A stretch of DNA of 64,000 bases. Origin: Salipaludibacillus aurantiacus. Its GTDB lineage: Bacteria > Bacillota > Bacilli > Bacillales > Salisediminibacteriaceae. The position numbers and the translations under genes are program-made. Below are positions 41,357 to 50,377 of the stretch, piece by piece. A model generated the notes under the pieces. That model did not search any database. It was given only the letters and a program-made list of their open reading frames with translations, and was not told the DNA's origin. The stretch is taken from contig NZ_FOGT01000007.1 of the NCBI RefSeq assembly GCF_900111295.1, positions 62,001 through 126,000 of the forward strand. The letters are read 5' to 3'. The stretch's first letter is position 1, and the number at the start of each line of letters is the position of its first letter.

Positions 41357-42355
41357 CTATTTCTCTTTTAGATCAAGTTTATCTTTCAATTCGCTATTGA
41401 CCATGTACGTTGGGAAATACCCGCTTAAAACGTCGGTAATATTTTGGGCAGCTTTGCGTTTCAATTCAGCTTCTGCTTCCTGAGAATAAAAAGCTGCATG
41501 CGGATTTAAAATGACATTGTCCATCGACAACAGCGGGTTTGATTTTTCTATTGGTTCTTTCTCTAATACATCCAGCCCCGCCCCGGCTATTTTACCTTCC
41601 TGCAGCGCCTCGATTAAAGCTGTTTCATCAATCACGCCTCCTCGGGCGGTATTGATAATGAAGGACGTTTGCTTCATCTTATTGAACTCAGGATAACTGA
41701 TCATTTTTTCGGTCTTCTTATTTAACGGCAGATGGATGGATATGTAATCGGATGCTTCACACACGTCTTCTAAACTGGCCAGGTTCACATTTAATTCCTC
41801 AGCGATTGCAGGAGAAACAAAAGGATCATAAGCGATGACATTCAAGCCAAAAGCCTGGGCTTTTTTTGCAAGAGTTTGGGGAATATTACCAAAACCTATC
41901 AGTCCAAGGGTCGTGCCACGAATCCGAAAGATGGGAGCTGCTTCATTAAAATTCCAGATTCCTTCTTTAACCCTATTATTAAGTAAGACTGTTTTTCTCA
42001 CACATGACAGCAGGAGAGCCATCGCGTGATCGGACACTTCGTCCAAACAGTAATCTGTCACGTTGCCTACCACAATCCCCTTCTCATTTGCTGCCTCAAT
42101 ATCCACTGTATTTACCCCAATTCCGTAACGGGAAATGACCTTACACTGATCTAATTGGTCAATAACCTCTTTCGTAATCGGAGCATACTGATTAAGTAAG
42201 GCATCTGCATCCTTACATTTGTCTATGACATCTCTTTCTGTCTTACATTGTTCAAACGTTAATTCGATGCCTAAGTTATCAAATACTTCTTTTTCAGGAA
42301 GAAACGTGTCATATTCAAAATCTGTGACAACAACTTTTACATTGTTCATGTTCAT
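41357..42355 (-). CDS. D-isomer-specific 2-hydroxyacid dehydrogenase
   Basis: A 332-residue NAD(P)-dependent dehydrogenase of the phosphoglycerate/glyoxylate/CtBP type. It has the Rossmann loop GLIGFGNIPQTLA (GxGxxG with a changed last Gly), the catalytic Arg in NTARGG, Glu in VLEKEP and His in NPHAAFYS. It is the last gene of the aldonate operon, 12 bp after rpiA. By context it may reduce 2-keto-aldonates (for example 2-ketogluconate to gluconate) or hydroxypyruvate, but the substrate is not shown. Confidence 0.85.
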   Translation of the reverse strand: MNMNNVKVVVTDFEYDTFLPEKEVFDNLGIELTFEQCKTERDVIDKCKDADALLNQYAPITKEVIDQLDQCKVISRYGIGVNTVDIEAANEKGIVVGNVTDYCLDEVSDHAMALLLSCVRKTVLLNNRVKEGIWNFNEAAPIFRIRGTTLGLIGFGNIPQTLAKKAQAFGLNVIAYDPFVSPAIAEELNVNLASLEDVCEASDYISIHLPLNKKTEKMISYPEFNKMKQTSFIINTARGGVIDETALIEALQEGKIAGAGLDVLEKEPIEKSNPLLSMDNVILNPHAAFYSQEAEAELKRKAAQNITDVLSGYFPTYMVNSELKDKLDLKEK

Positions 42356-42367
42356 TTCACCCTTCCC

Positions 42368-43069
42368 TTAATAATTGACTATTTTCACAGGTTCTGTTCC
42401 ATCATAGATTTTAATTCCTGTCTCTTCTCCAACGATGAGAGTATCCGTCATATTAATAAATAAACCTGTTTCAACAACTCCCAGCAGACTTTTCAGCTGG
42501 TTTTGAAGACTATCTGGGGAGCTGAAATTTTCAAACTGGCAATCTAAAATATAGTTTCCGTTATCTGAAACAAAAGGCTCGTTATTTAACATTCGCAGGT
42601 TTACCTGACTCGCAAATGCTGATAATTTTCGTGCCGTGTTTTCCCATCCGAACGGCACCACTTCAACCGGAAGAGGCACCTTATTAAGTGTATCTACCCG
42701 CTTCTGTTCATCTATGATAATAAACTTCTTCCTGGCTGCGTCCAGGACAATTTTTTCGCGGAGTAAAGAGCCCCCCCCGCCTTTTATCAGATTAAAATGT
42801 CTGTCAGCCTGGTCTGCCCCATCTATTGCTACATCCAGGACCGGATTTTGAGTAAGGTCTGTTAAAGGTATGCCCAGGTCTTTTGCTAATTTTTCTGTTT
42901 TAAGAGATGACGGCACACCGGATACTTTTAAACCGCTTTCAACTTTTTCCGCAAGCTTTTTTATCATCCAATTAACGGTCGTCCCTGACCCTAAGCCGAC
43001 AGTCATACCGTCTTCAAGGAAGTTTACAGCGTATTCGCCTGCCGCTCTCTTTTTCTGTTCGGTTTCCAT
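42368..43069 (-). CDS. rpiA: ribose-5-phosphate isomerase A
   Basis: A 233-residue RpiA that interconverts ribulose 5-phosphate and ribose 5-phosphate. Conserved segments are GLGSGTTVNWMI (phosphate loop), AIDGADQAD (catalytic Asp region), KGGGGSLLREKI (general base Glu) and IIIDEQKRV. AAGGGG lies 5 bases before ATG. Its place in an aldonate operon with 6-phosphogluconate dehydrogenase suggests that it handles the ribulose 5-phosphate made from gluconate. Confidence 0.93.
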   Translation of the reverse strand: METEQKKRAAGEYAVNFLEDGMTVGLGSGTTVNWMIKKLAEKVESGLKVSGVPSSLKTEKLAKDLGIPLTDLTQNPVLDVAIDGADQADRHFNLIKGGGGSLLREKIVLDAARKKFIIIDEQKRVDTLNKVPLPVEVVPFGWENTARKLSAFASQVNLRMLNNEPFVSDNGNYILDCQFENFSSPDSLQNQLKSLLGVVETGLFINMTDTLIVGEETGIKIYDGTEPVKIVNY

Positions 43070-43116
43070 AGAGACCCCTTCCTTTCAGCAAATTTGACAT
43101 AAAGCCGTCCGATATT

Positions 43117-43746
43117 TTATCTAACAGCCTTCATAATACGCACAGCACGATTTGTGAGTTCCTCATAGTAACCATTCTCAATTGACTGTTTATCGATAAG
43201 GGAACTTCCCATACCGCAGGCAATCACTCCTGCTTTCATATACTCGGCAATATTTTCTTCGCTAATGCCGCCTGTCGGAATCATAGGAATGTCAGGAAAT
43301 GGCCCTTTTAGTTCTTTAATATACCGCGGGCCGAATGCGGAAGCCGGGAATATTTTTACTGCATCTGCCCCTGCTTCAACTGCTGTCACCATCTCTGTCG
43401 GGGTAAGTATCCCTGGTATTGAAATCACCTGATGTCTTTTAGCCGTTTTTATAACGTCAGGGCTGCAGTTTGGCGAAAAAATAAAAGAGGCACCGGCAAT
43501 TATGGCGCTTGCAGCTGTACTCTCGTCAATCACTGTGCCGGCACCAATCCAAGCGTCACTGGAATAACGTTTATTAATTTCTTCCAGGAGTCTTAATGAC
43601 TCCGGTCCTTGCATAGTCAGTTCCAAATTAGTAATACCGCCTTGAATAAGAGCCTCTGTAATGTGAAAAATTTTCTCTTCTGGAGGCTTACGTAAAACAG
43701 CAATGACAGGAGAACTTTCTAAATGCTCAAGAGTTGAACGATTCAT
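43117..43746 (-). CDS. 2-keto-3-deoxy-6-phosphogluconate/galactonate aldolase
   Basis: A 209-residue class I aldolase of the KDPG/KHG family (Eda/DgoA type), which splits KDPG or KDPGal into pyruvate and glyceraldehyde 3-phosphate. The expected substrate Glu lies in GGITNLELTMQGP, the Schiff-base Lys in DAVKIFPASAFGP and the phosphate loop in MIPTGGISEENI. The start is ATG 43746, 8 bases after GAGGAG. With DgoD and the kinase it completes the De Ley-Doudoroff route for galactonate. Confidence 0.92.
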   Translation of the reverse strand: MNRSTLEHLESSPVIAVLRKPPEEKIFHITEALIQGGITNLELTMQGPESLRLLEEINKRYSSDAWIGAGTVIDESTAASAIIAGASFIFSPNCSPDVIKTAKRHQVISIPGILTPTEMVTAVEAGADAVKIFPASAFGPRYIKELKGPFPDIPMIPTGGISEENIAEYMKAGVIACGMGSSLIDKQSIENGYYEELTNRAVRIMKAVR

Positions 43747-43792
43747 TACACACACTCCTCTTTTTTTATATCTTAAGAACTATAACCGCAGA

Positions 43793-44773
43793 CTACCGGT
43801 TCACATCATCGGTATAGTTTTCCTTTTCTGCGGATTGAAGCATTTTTTCAAGCTCAAACGATCTCGGGAAACCTTCGATATCTCCAGAAACCTGAACGGT
43901 GATTGCTCCAGCAGCATTTCCCATACGAACCGATGAATACAAATCCAGCCCCCGCAATTGAGCACTAATAAACCCGGCAGCAAAACTGTCTCCGGCGCCG
44001 ATTGGATCAACTACTTTTGAAACCGGAAAGCCGGAAACAAAGGCACTTTCTTCCCCGTTAGAATAGTAAGCTCCTTCAGCGCCAAGTTTTACCACAACTG
44101 TTGTACCCGGAGCCAGTCTCTTGTAAAAATCAGCGATCTCTGCAGGTTCATTCGTCCCGGTTAACAAATGCCCTTCAGCATCACCTATTAAGATGACATC
44201 CGACTGTGCGGCTATATCATTTAACACAGAGGCGGCCTCGTCTTTATCTTTCCATAACTTCATTCTGACGTTAGGATCAAAGACGATCGGAATGGTTAAG
44301 TCTTTGGCAATTTGGATGACTTTATCTGTCGTCTTCCGGCAGCTGGCACTTAAAGCAGGCAAAATACCTGATACCACGACGTACTCAGCGTTCTTAAAGT
44401 AGTCACGATCCAAGTCTTCTTCAGTCATTTGACTGGCTGCTGAATGAGCCCTGTAATAATAGACATTGACTGAATCACCCGTTTTTCTTTCTTTAAAGAA
44501 CACACCTGTTGGCGCTTTATCGTCCATAGTGACGAGAGAAGTATCTACACCTTCGCCCCGGATGACTTGCTGAATATAATACCCGAACGGGTCACTGCCC
44601 ACCCTGCTTATCCAGCCCGCTTTATGACCTAAACGGCTTAGCCCGACGGCCACATTCGATTCTGCCCCGCCGATCTGTTTCGTAAATGAATGGGCGTATT
44701 CCAGGGGCAAGGACTGATCCGGGTTAAAAATGACCATCGTTTCACCGATTGTTATAACTTCCGGTGCCGTCAT
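43793..44773 (-). CDS. PfkB-family 2-keto-3-deoxygluconate/galactonate kinase
   Basis: A 326-residue ribokinase-fold sugar kinase. The N-terminal GGAESNVAVGLSRLG and the C-terminal DPIGAGDSFAAGF (anion hole and catalytic Asp) are classic, and FDPNVRMKLW matches KDG kinases. It phosphorylates the keto-deoxy acid made by the dehydratase so that the aldolase can split it. GGGAG lies 9 bases before ATG. Whether it prefers the gluco or galacto epimer is not visible; the adjacent dgoD suggests galacto. Confidence 0.92.
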   Translation of the reverse strand: MTAPEVITIGETMVIFNPDQSLPLEYAHSFTKQIGGAESNVAVGLSRLGHKAGWISRVGSDPFGYYIQQVIRGEGVDTSLVTMDDKAPTGVFFKERKTGDSVNVYYYRAHSAASQMTEEDLDRDYFKNAEYVVVSGILPALSASCRKTTDKVIQIAKDLTIPIVFDPNVRMKLWKDKDEAASVLNDIAAQSDVILIGDAEGHLLTGTNEPAEIADFYKRLAPGTTVVVKLGAEGAYYSNGEESAFVSGFPVSKVVDPIGAGDSFAAGFISAQLRGLDLYSSVRMGNAAGAITVQVSGDIEGFPRSFELEKMLQSAEKENYTDDVNR

Positions 44774-44832
44774 TAGTATCTACTCCCTTATAAGTTAGTT
44801 AATCTCAAATTTTTTATATCTAATCTATCCTC

Positions 44833-45981
44833 TTACCATTCTGCAATACTGCCATCATCATGGCGCCACACCGGGTTCTTCCACTTATGTCCTGCTTCAG
44901 CCGCTTTTCTTACCTTGTCCTCGTCAATTTCGATCCCTAAGCCTGGACCTTTTGGAAATTCAACAAATCCATTTTCATAGGAAAAGACTGATTTATTAAT
45001 CAGGTAATCATAAATATCGTTCCCCACGTTGTAATGAATCCCCAGGCTCTGTTCCTGAATAAAAGCATTATGGGAAACAGCATCCACGTGTAAGCAGGAT
45101 GCTAGCGCGATTGGGCCAAGCGGACAGTGAGGAGCAAGGGCAACATCATAGGCTTCAGCCATTGAAGCAATTTTGCAGCACTCCGTAATTCCCCCGGCAT
45201 GGGAAAGGTCGGGTTGTATGATATCGACGTGGCCTTTTTGCAATACCTCTTTGAAATCCCACCTCGAATACATTCTTTCTCCTGTAGCAATTGGAGTGGA
45301 TGTATGAGCTGCTATTTCTGCCAGGGCTTCATTGTTTTCTGGAAGCACCGGTTCCTCAATAAACATAGGTCTGTAAGGTTCTAAAGCTTTAACCAGTATT
45401 TTAGCCATCGGTTTATGGACACGGCCGTGGAAATCAATTCCTACCTCTATATCATCCTTTACCGCATCACGTATAGCTGCAAGCCGGTCAACAACCGCAT
45501 CCACTTTTTTATAAGAATCGATATACTGCAATTCGTCACTGGCATTCATCTTAACTGCCGTAAAACCAGCTTCCCGCTGTTTTTTAACTTCATTAACCAC
45601 ATCATCCGGCCGGTCTCCGCCGATCCATGAATACACCCTGATTTTATCCCGGCACAGCCCGCCCAGCATTTCATATACAGGCACGTTTAACCATTTCCCT
45701 TTAATATCCCATAAAGCCTGGTCAATTCCGGCAATGGCACTCATCAGAATGGGGCCGCCCCGGTAAAAACCGCTGCGGTAGAGCGTATTCCAAATATCCT
45801 GAATGCCCCGCGGATCTTTTCCAATTAAGTAATCGGCTAACTCTTCAACTGCAGCCTTCACTGTGTTCGCCCGGCCTTCAATGACCGGCTCCCCCCAGCC
45901 TGTCACGCCTTCATCTGTGTCAATTTTTAAGAAGCACCAGCGTGGAGGGATTATAAATGTTTCTAATGCGGTTATTTTCAT
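44833..45981 (-). CDS. dgoD: D-galactonate dehydratase
   Basis: A 382-residue enolase-superfamily dehydratase, similar along its whole length to E. coli DgoD as I recall it: the [14 protein letters not shown] start, [21 protein letters not shown], the metal ligands in [14 protein letters not shown] and FIEEPV, the catalytic His in [16 protein letters not shown], and the [11 protein letters not shown] end. It converts D-galactonate to 2-keto-3-deoxygalactonate. AGGAGG precedes ATG by about 7 bases. It lies 59 bp before the kinase gene. Confidence 0.95.
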   Translation of the reverse strand: MKITALETFIIPPRWCFLKIDTDEGVTGWGEPVIEGRANTVKAAVEELADYLIGKDPRGIQDIWNTLYRSGFYRGGPILMSAIAGIDQALWDIKGKWLNVPVYEMLGGLCRDKIRVYSWIGGDRPDDVVNEVKKQREAGFTAVKMNASDELQYIDSYKKVDAVVDRLAAIRDAVKDDIEVGIDFHGRVHKPMAKILVKALEPYRPMFIEEPVLPENNEALAEIAAHTSTPIATGERMYSRWDFKEVLQKGHVDIIQPDLSHAGGITECCKIASMAEAYDVALAPHCPLGPIALASCLHVDAVSHNAFIQEQSLGIHYNVGNDIYDYLINKSVFSYENGFVEFPKGPGLGIEIDEDKVRKAAEAGHKWKNPVWRHDDGSIAEW

Positions 45982-45996
45982 ATTTTTCCTCCTAAA

Positions 45997-46251
45997 CTAT
46001 GAAAAATACTGGATCACTTTATCCAACGCTTCCTCGGCATCTGACCCTTTTGCTCTGACAGTAACGACATCCCCATTTTTTATTTGAAGGCTCACTAAAC
46101 CTAGGAGACTCTTTACATTTGCTTCTACCACATTTCCTCCTGAGCGGTTGATGATATAAACCTCCGCTTTAAAAGGAGTGAGCAACTGACTTAATTCAAT
46201 AATGGTCTGTTTTTCGCTAAGGTTTATAACAATATCTTTTTTATGTTCCAT
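45997..46251 (-). CDS. HPr-like protein lacking the PTS histidine (Crh-like)
   Basis: An 84-residue HPr-fold protein. The regulatory-serine region is kept: NVKSLLGLVSLQI aligns with NLKSIMGVMSLGI of HPr, giving Ser48 as the counterpart of Ser46. The GxHARPA active-site segment is missing; residues 12-17 read SEKQTI and the only His is residue 3, so EI-dependent phosphotransfer is excluded. Bacillus Crh, which has Gln in place of His15, acts only as a CcpA corepressor after HPr kinase phosphorylates Ser46. By analogy this may be a dedicated regulator of the sugar-acid operon; that is inference. GGAGG lies 9 bases before ATG, and dgoD follows 15 bp downstream. Confidence 0.82.
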   Translation of the reverse strand: MEHKKDIVINLSEKQTIIELSQLLTPFKAEVYIINRSGGNVVEANVKSLLGLVSLQIKNGDVVTVRAKGSDAEEALDKVIQYFS

Positions 46252-46290
46252 CTCAAACTACCTCCTGCCTAATCGGTTTGTTACAGGTAA

Positions 46291-47571
46291 TTATCTAAAC
46301 GATGTGAGATACAGGGAAATTTCAGGAATAAACGTAATAATGATTAAAGCTAGTAACATAGCAAAGAAGTACGGAATTACCGCTTTAGCGATAGCAAGAA
46401 TTGATAATCCTGAAATACCTGAACTTACAAACAGATTCACTCCTAAAGGAGGAGTAATAAAGCCAATTGCCAGACTGACAACCATAATAATTCCAAAGTG
46501 TACCGGGTCGTATCCAAAGTTTACGGCTACCGGCAGCAGCAATGGAGTTAAGATAATAATTGCTGCGAGAGTATCCATGAAACAACCTACGATAAGAAGC
46601 AGCAATATGATGAGGAGCATAATAATAAACGGATTTTCAGAGATAGTTAACATCTGATCGGCAATTCGCGTTGGGACTTGCTGACGTGTTAACAGCTGGC
46701 CAAACGCTGTCGCAGACCCAACAACAATTAATACAGTCGCCGTTGTCAAGGCTCCGGATGAGAAGACTACAGGCAATTGTCTGATTGGAAGCTCACGGTA
46801 AACGAACACACTGATGAACAACCCATAAACCACAGCTACTACAGCGGCCTCCGTCGGAGTGAAAATCCCTCCGTAAATCCCCCCTAAAATGATGATAGGA
46901 ATAAGGAGGGCCCATTTGGCGTTCCAGCATTCTTTTCCGAATTTTTTAAAGGAAAAAGGTTCATCCGATGTTCCTTTATATCCCATTTTCTTCGAATAGT
47001 AATACGCATAAATAATTAAACCTCCGGCGACGATAAACCCTGGGAGTATACCAGCAATAAATAAGTCACCAATAGAGGTCGACCCGGTAACCCCGTACAT
47101 AACCATTGGAATACTCGGGGGGATCATGACACCGAGTGATCCGGCTGCAGCTACAGTCGCTGTCGCAAATCTTTTATCATAACCGAGATTAACCATAGCA
47201 GGAATCATCATCCCGCCAATTGCAGCTACCGTTGCCGGGGCAGAACCTGAAATGGCTGCGAAAAATAATGATGTAATAATGGTAGCTATAGCGAATCCGC
47301 CTGTTTTATTTCCAACCAGAGCATTCGCTACGCCAAACAGTCTCTCAGTGATCCCGCCTCTTCCCATAATTTCTCCTGCAAGAATGAAGAACGGTACCGC
47401 CATGAGAGGAAAAGAATCTATTGAAGTGACTAATGCCTGTGCCAGAAACTCAATTGACAAAACATCAGCAAATACAATTGTAAGCAACGTTGCTACTCCG
47501 AGAGCAATACCAACTGGTACGCTTAAAAACAAGAGAATAGCAAAACTAATAAACAATATGGCTTCTGTCAT
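46291..47571 (-). CDS. TRAP transporter large permease (DctM)
   Basis: A 426-residue, 12-helix DctM protein with PFFILAGEIMGRGGITERLF, SGSAPATVAAIGGMMIPAM and VMIPPSIPMVMYGV motifs. It follows DctQ by 12 bp and precedes the HPr-like gene by 39 bp. It forms the channel part of the importer for the aldonate(s) broken down by the surrounding enzymes. Confidence 0.93.
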   Translation of the reverse strand: MTEAILFISFAILLFLSVPVGIALGVATLLTIVFADVLSIEFLAQALVTSIDSFPLMAVPFFILAGEIMGRGGITERLFGVANALVGNKTGGFAIATIITSLFFAAISGSAPATVAAIGGMMIPAMVNLGYDKRFATATVAAAGSLGVMIPPSIPMVMYGVTGSTSIGDLFIAGILPGFIVAGGLIIYAYYYSKKMGYKGTSDEPFSFKKFGKECWNAKWALLIPIIILGGIYGGIFTPTEAAVVAVVYGLFISVFVYRELPIRQLPVVFSSGALTTATVLIVVGSATAFGQLLTRQQVPTRIADQMLTISENPFIIMLLIILLLLIVGCFMDTLAAIIILTPLLLPVAVNFGYDPVHFGIIMVVSLAIGFITPPLGVNLFVSSGISGLSILAIAKAVIPYFFAMLLALIIITFIPEISLYLTSFR

Positions 47572-47583
47572 CGTTCACCCACC

Positions 47584-48159
47584 CTATCTGTCTGAGATTG
47601 GATCTTCCTTCTCATTGTCTTCAATTAAATCTGATTGGTTGTCAAGTGCTTTCTCATGCTCCAGCTCAACTTCAAAATCTGCCTTGCCGGACAAAGCCCT
47701 TCCTTGCTGTATTAACTGCTGAATAAGGCGGATGATCGTTAATCCCATGCCTACTGGAGTCGCAAGATATACCAGTCCCATAGGGATTCTGAGCCCAGGG
47801 GACCTTTGTCCAAGTTCGAGTATCCGTAAAGCAATTTCCTGTCCGAAATAAATAATAACTACAGCAAATCCGAGAAAAATGACATTTGAAATCATGTTCA
47901 GAATAATTTTTGCTTTTCCTTTCAGGGCGATCAGCACCACATCAACTTTAATGTGTCTTTGCTTTTTGACCCCGTAACTAATTCCGATATATACAAGCCA
48001 GATAAAACTGAACCTGGCAAGTTCTTCAGACCATGCAAGTGATGACCCAATGACAAAGCGCATAAAAACCTGCAGTGCAATAATAAAAACCATAATACTT
48101 GTGAATACCACCAGAAGAACTTCCTCAGTATGTTCATCCAGCCATTTGATAACCCGCAT
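47584..48159 (-). CDS. TRAP transporter small permease (DctQ)
   Basis: A 191-residue DctQ with four helices and the MRFVIGSSLAWSEELARFSFIW segment of the family. A highly charged C-terminal tail of about 45 residues (KADFEVELEHEKALDNQ onward) is longer than usual. It lies between DctP and DctM in the aldonate operon. Confidence 0.92.
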   Translation of the reverse strand: MRVIKWLDEHTEEVLLVVFTSIMVFIIALQVFMRFVIGSSLAWSEELARFSFIWLVYIGISYGVKKQRHIKVDVVLIALKGKAKIILNMISNVIFLGFAVVIIYFGQEIALRILELGQRSPGLRIPMGLVYLATPVGMGLTIIRLIQQLIQQGRALSGKADFEVELEHEKALDNQSDLIEDNEKEDPISDR

Positions 48160-48203
48160 AACTGCACCTGCCCCTCTTTGCTAACGTTATGTTTGTAAGC
48201 TAT

Positions 48204-48234
48204 TGAAGGAACTGCCGACTAAGCAGTTCCTTCA
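48204..48234 (-). other. intercistronic stem-loop after DctP
   Basis: A perfect 12-bp stem, TGAAGGAACTGC/GCAGTTCCTTCA with a 7-base loop, lies 6 bases beyond the DctP stop and before DctQ. No U-run follows; it probably shields the receptor mRNA 3' end. Confidence 0.75.
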
Positions 48235-48239
48235 TAATC

Positions 48240-49352
48240 TTATTCTGCGTTTTGCTGCGCCTCTTCAATAGCTGAATAGACTTCTTCTGCAAAGTCCGGA
48301 TCAATTTGTTCTGCAAAGCGTTCATTTACCGGCTGAACAATCTCTGCCATTTCTTCTCGCGCTTCAGGAGTCACTTCAGTATATTCCACTCCTTCGTCGA
48401 CGAGAGCATCGAGCAATTCATTGTTTTGTTTCCTGTTTTCTTCAATTTGGTATTCCCCGGCTTCCTGTGCAGCATTTCTTACAATTTCCTGATAATCATC
48501 CGGAAGTTGATCATAGAACTGTTTACTCATCAAGAATACAAATGGGCTGTAAACGTGATTTGTATCGGAATAATGATCCTGCACTTCATAGAAGCCTTCA
48601 AGATAAATAGTCGCCAGTGGATTTTCCTGTCCATCAACCGTTCCCTGCTGCATGGCAGTAAACAATTCACCGAAAGCCATTGGTGTTGGATTGGCCCCTA
48701 ATTCCTGGAATGCGGCCAGATGAACTTCATTTTCCATCGTACGGATTGTCAGACCTTGAAAATCCTCTGCTGTTGCTACTGCTTGAACACTATTTGTCAG
48801 ATCACGGTAACCATTTTCCCACCATGCTAACCCGACCATTTCCTGGTCTTCAAGAGCGTCAAGCAGCTGGTCTCCAATATCTCCATTTAACACGTCCATC
48901 GCTATTTCTTCATCCGGGAATAGAAACGGAAAATCCAGGATAGCGTACTGTTCTACAAAATTTGCAATAGGAGCAGTAGAAGGAATCGTGACTTCCTGGC
49001 TGCCTAGCTGTAAAGCTTCCATCATTTGACGGTCGTCACCAAGCTGACTGCTGTGGTAAGTTTCTACATAAACATCACCATCAGTTTCACTTTCAACGAT
49101 TTCTTTAAATCTTAATAGACCATGGTACTGCGGATGCTGGTTATTAAGTCCGATCCCTGCTTCAATGACATGCGTTGCTTCACTGCTGTTGTACTCTGAG
49201 GCTGCTTCTTCACCATTTCCATTATTTGAAGCGTTTTCATTTTCGTTATCAGTTTGATCTGCGTCTCCGTTCACTCCGTTATCTCCACAAGCTGCTAATG
49301 TAAACACCAACGACAATGACAATGCTCCTGTTACTAAACTGCTTTTTTTCAT
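48240..49352 (-). CDS. TRAP transporter solute-binding lipoprotein (DctP family)
   Basis: A 370-residue DctP receptor with lipobox LAAC (Cys at about 22) and an Asn/Glu-rich linker. The conserved carboxylate Arg is in GLTIRTMENEVH, followed by LGANPTPMAFGELFTAMQQG. AAGGGGTGG lies close before ATG. By context it binds an aldonate such as galactonate or gluconate. The gene is first of the three TRAP genes. Confidence 0.92.
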   Translation of the reverse strand: MKKSSLVTGALSLSLVFTLAACGDNGVNGDADQTDNENENASNNGNGEEAASEYNSSEATHVIEAGIGLNNQHPQYHGLLRFKEIVESETDGDVYVETYHSSQLGDDRQMMEALQLGSQEVTIPSTAPIANFVEQYAILDFPFLFPDEEIAMDVLNGDIGDQLLDALEDQEMVGLAWWENGYRDLTNSVQAVATAEDFQGLTIRTMENEVHLAAFQELGANPTPMAFGELFTAMQQGTVDGQENPLATIYLEGFYEVQDHYSDTNHVYSPFVFLMSKQFYDQLPDDYQEIVRNAAQEAGEYQIEENRKQNNELLDALVDEGVEYTEVTPEAREEMAEIVQPVNERFAEQIDPDFAEEVYSAIEEAQQNAE

Positions 49353-49448
49353 TTTTCTTCCACCCCTTTAGTTTATTTTTTTATGCAAAAGCCAGGTTAG
49401 CCCTGAGGTTTGACAGAGCGTTCCTGAAAATCTTGTGATCGAATAAAA

Positions 49449-50345
49449 TTAAAGCTCACACTCTTGTAAAATAATTTTAATCCGCTCAATCTGTTTTTCA
49501 TCTGCTTTGATAAGCGGCGGCAACGTTTGGGAACTGACAGCCATACCGGTTTGTTTCATAGCCTCTTTAATAATTCCCACAAATGGTGTATCGAGTGCGT
49601 ATAATCTGCAAAGTTTCGATATTTTCTGCTGGTTTTTTATAGCCTTCTCATAATTTTTGGATATATAAGCTTCATATAACAATACCGAGAGCGCGGGAGC
49701 AATATTGGCCGTGCCAGTAATAGCCCCTCTGCAGCCTATATGGAGGCCAGCCAAAATATAATCGTCGAAACCGGCTAAAACACTGAATCTGTGTATGAAC
49801 TCCTCTGTAGCATAAAGAAGTTCTTTAGTGTTTGATAAGCTGTCTACCGTATTTTTGATTCCTACCAGATTTTCGTGCTTTCCCACCAGTTCTTTTACTA
49901 GCCCTGCCGGAATTTCCTGGCCTGTTAATCCAGGGAAGTTATAGAGTAAAACCGGCAGTTCTGTATGATCTAAAACCGTATTATAGTGATTCAGCAGATG
50001 CTCCTCACTAAAAGAGAAATAATAAGGATTAATAACAACAACGCCGTCTGCCCCTGTTTTGTAAGCGTGCTCATTCAGCTCCATAGTCTGCCGGGTATCA
50101 GGTGTCCCGGTTCCAATTAATACCGGCACCCGGCCATTCACATACTGGACTGCAAACTCGCCAACTTCCTTCCGTTCCTTTTTACTCATGTGGGTAAACT
50201 CCCCGCCCGTCCCAAGAAAAAACAGTCCATTTACGCCCTCACCAATCAAATGATCGATCGCCGTTTTCATACTTTCTGTATCCAGTTTGAAATCTTCGGT
50301 TACAAAGGTAGGCACCGGCGGGATAATCCCTTCAGGTAAATACAT
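49449..50345 (-). CDS. DapA-family aldolase/dehydratase, probable 2-keto-3-deoxy-aldonate aldolase
   Basis: A 298-residue class I aldolase of the dihydrodipicolinate synthase/N-acetylneuraminate lyase family. The carboxylate loop GTGGEF, the Tyr in LLYNFPG and the Schiff-base Lys in LVGIKNTVDS are present. In aldonate clusters such enzymes (YagE/YjhH type) split unphosphorylated KDG or KDGal, which would give a second route beside the kinase and KDPG aldolase. The start is ATG 50345, 5 bases after GGAGGG. Confidence 0.85.
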   Translation of the reverse strand: MYLPEGIIPPVPTFVTEDFKLDTESMKTAIDHLIGEGVNGLFFLGTGGEFTHMSKKERKEVGEFAVQYVNGRVPVLIGTGTPDTRQTMELNEHAYKTGADGVVVINPYYFSFSEEHLLNHYNTVLDHTELPVLLYNFPGLTGQEIPAGLVKELVGKHENLVGIKNTVDSLSNTKELLYATEEFIHRFSVLAGFDDYILAGLHIGCRGAITGTANIAPALSVLLYEAYISKNYEKAIKNQQKISKLCRLYALDTPFVGIIKEAMKQTGMAVSSQTLPPLIKADEKQIERIKIILQECEL

Positions 50346-50377
50346 CGTCACCCTCCAACTCCCTGAAATTTTGAGTT

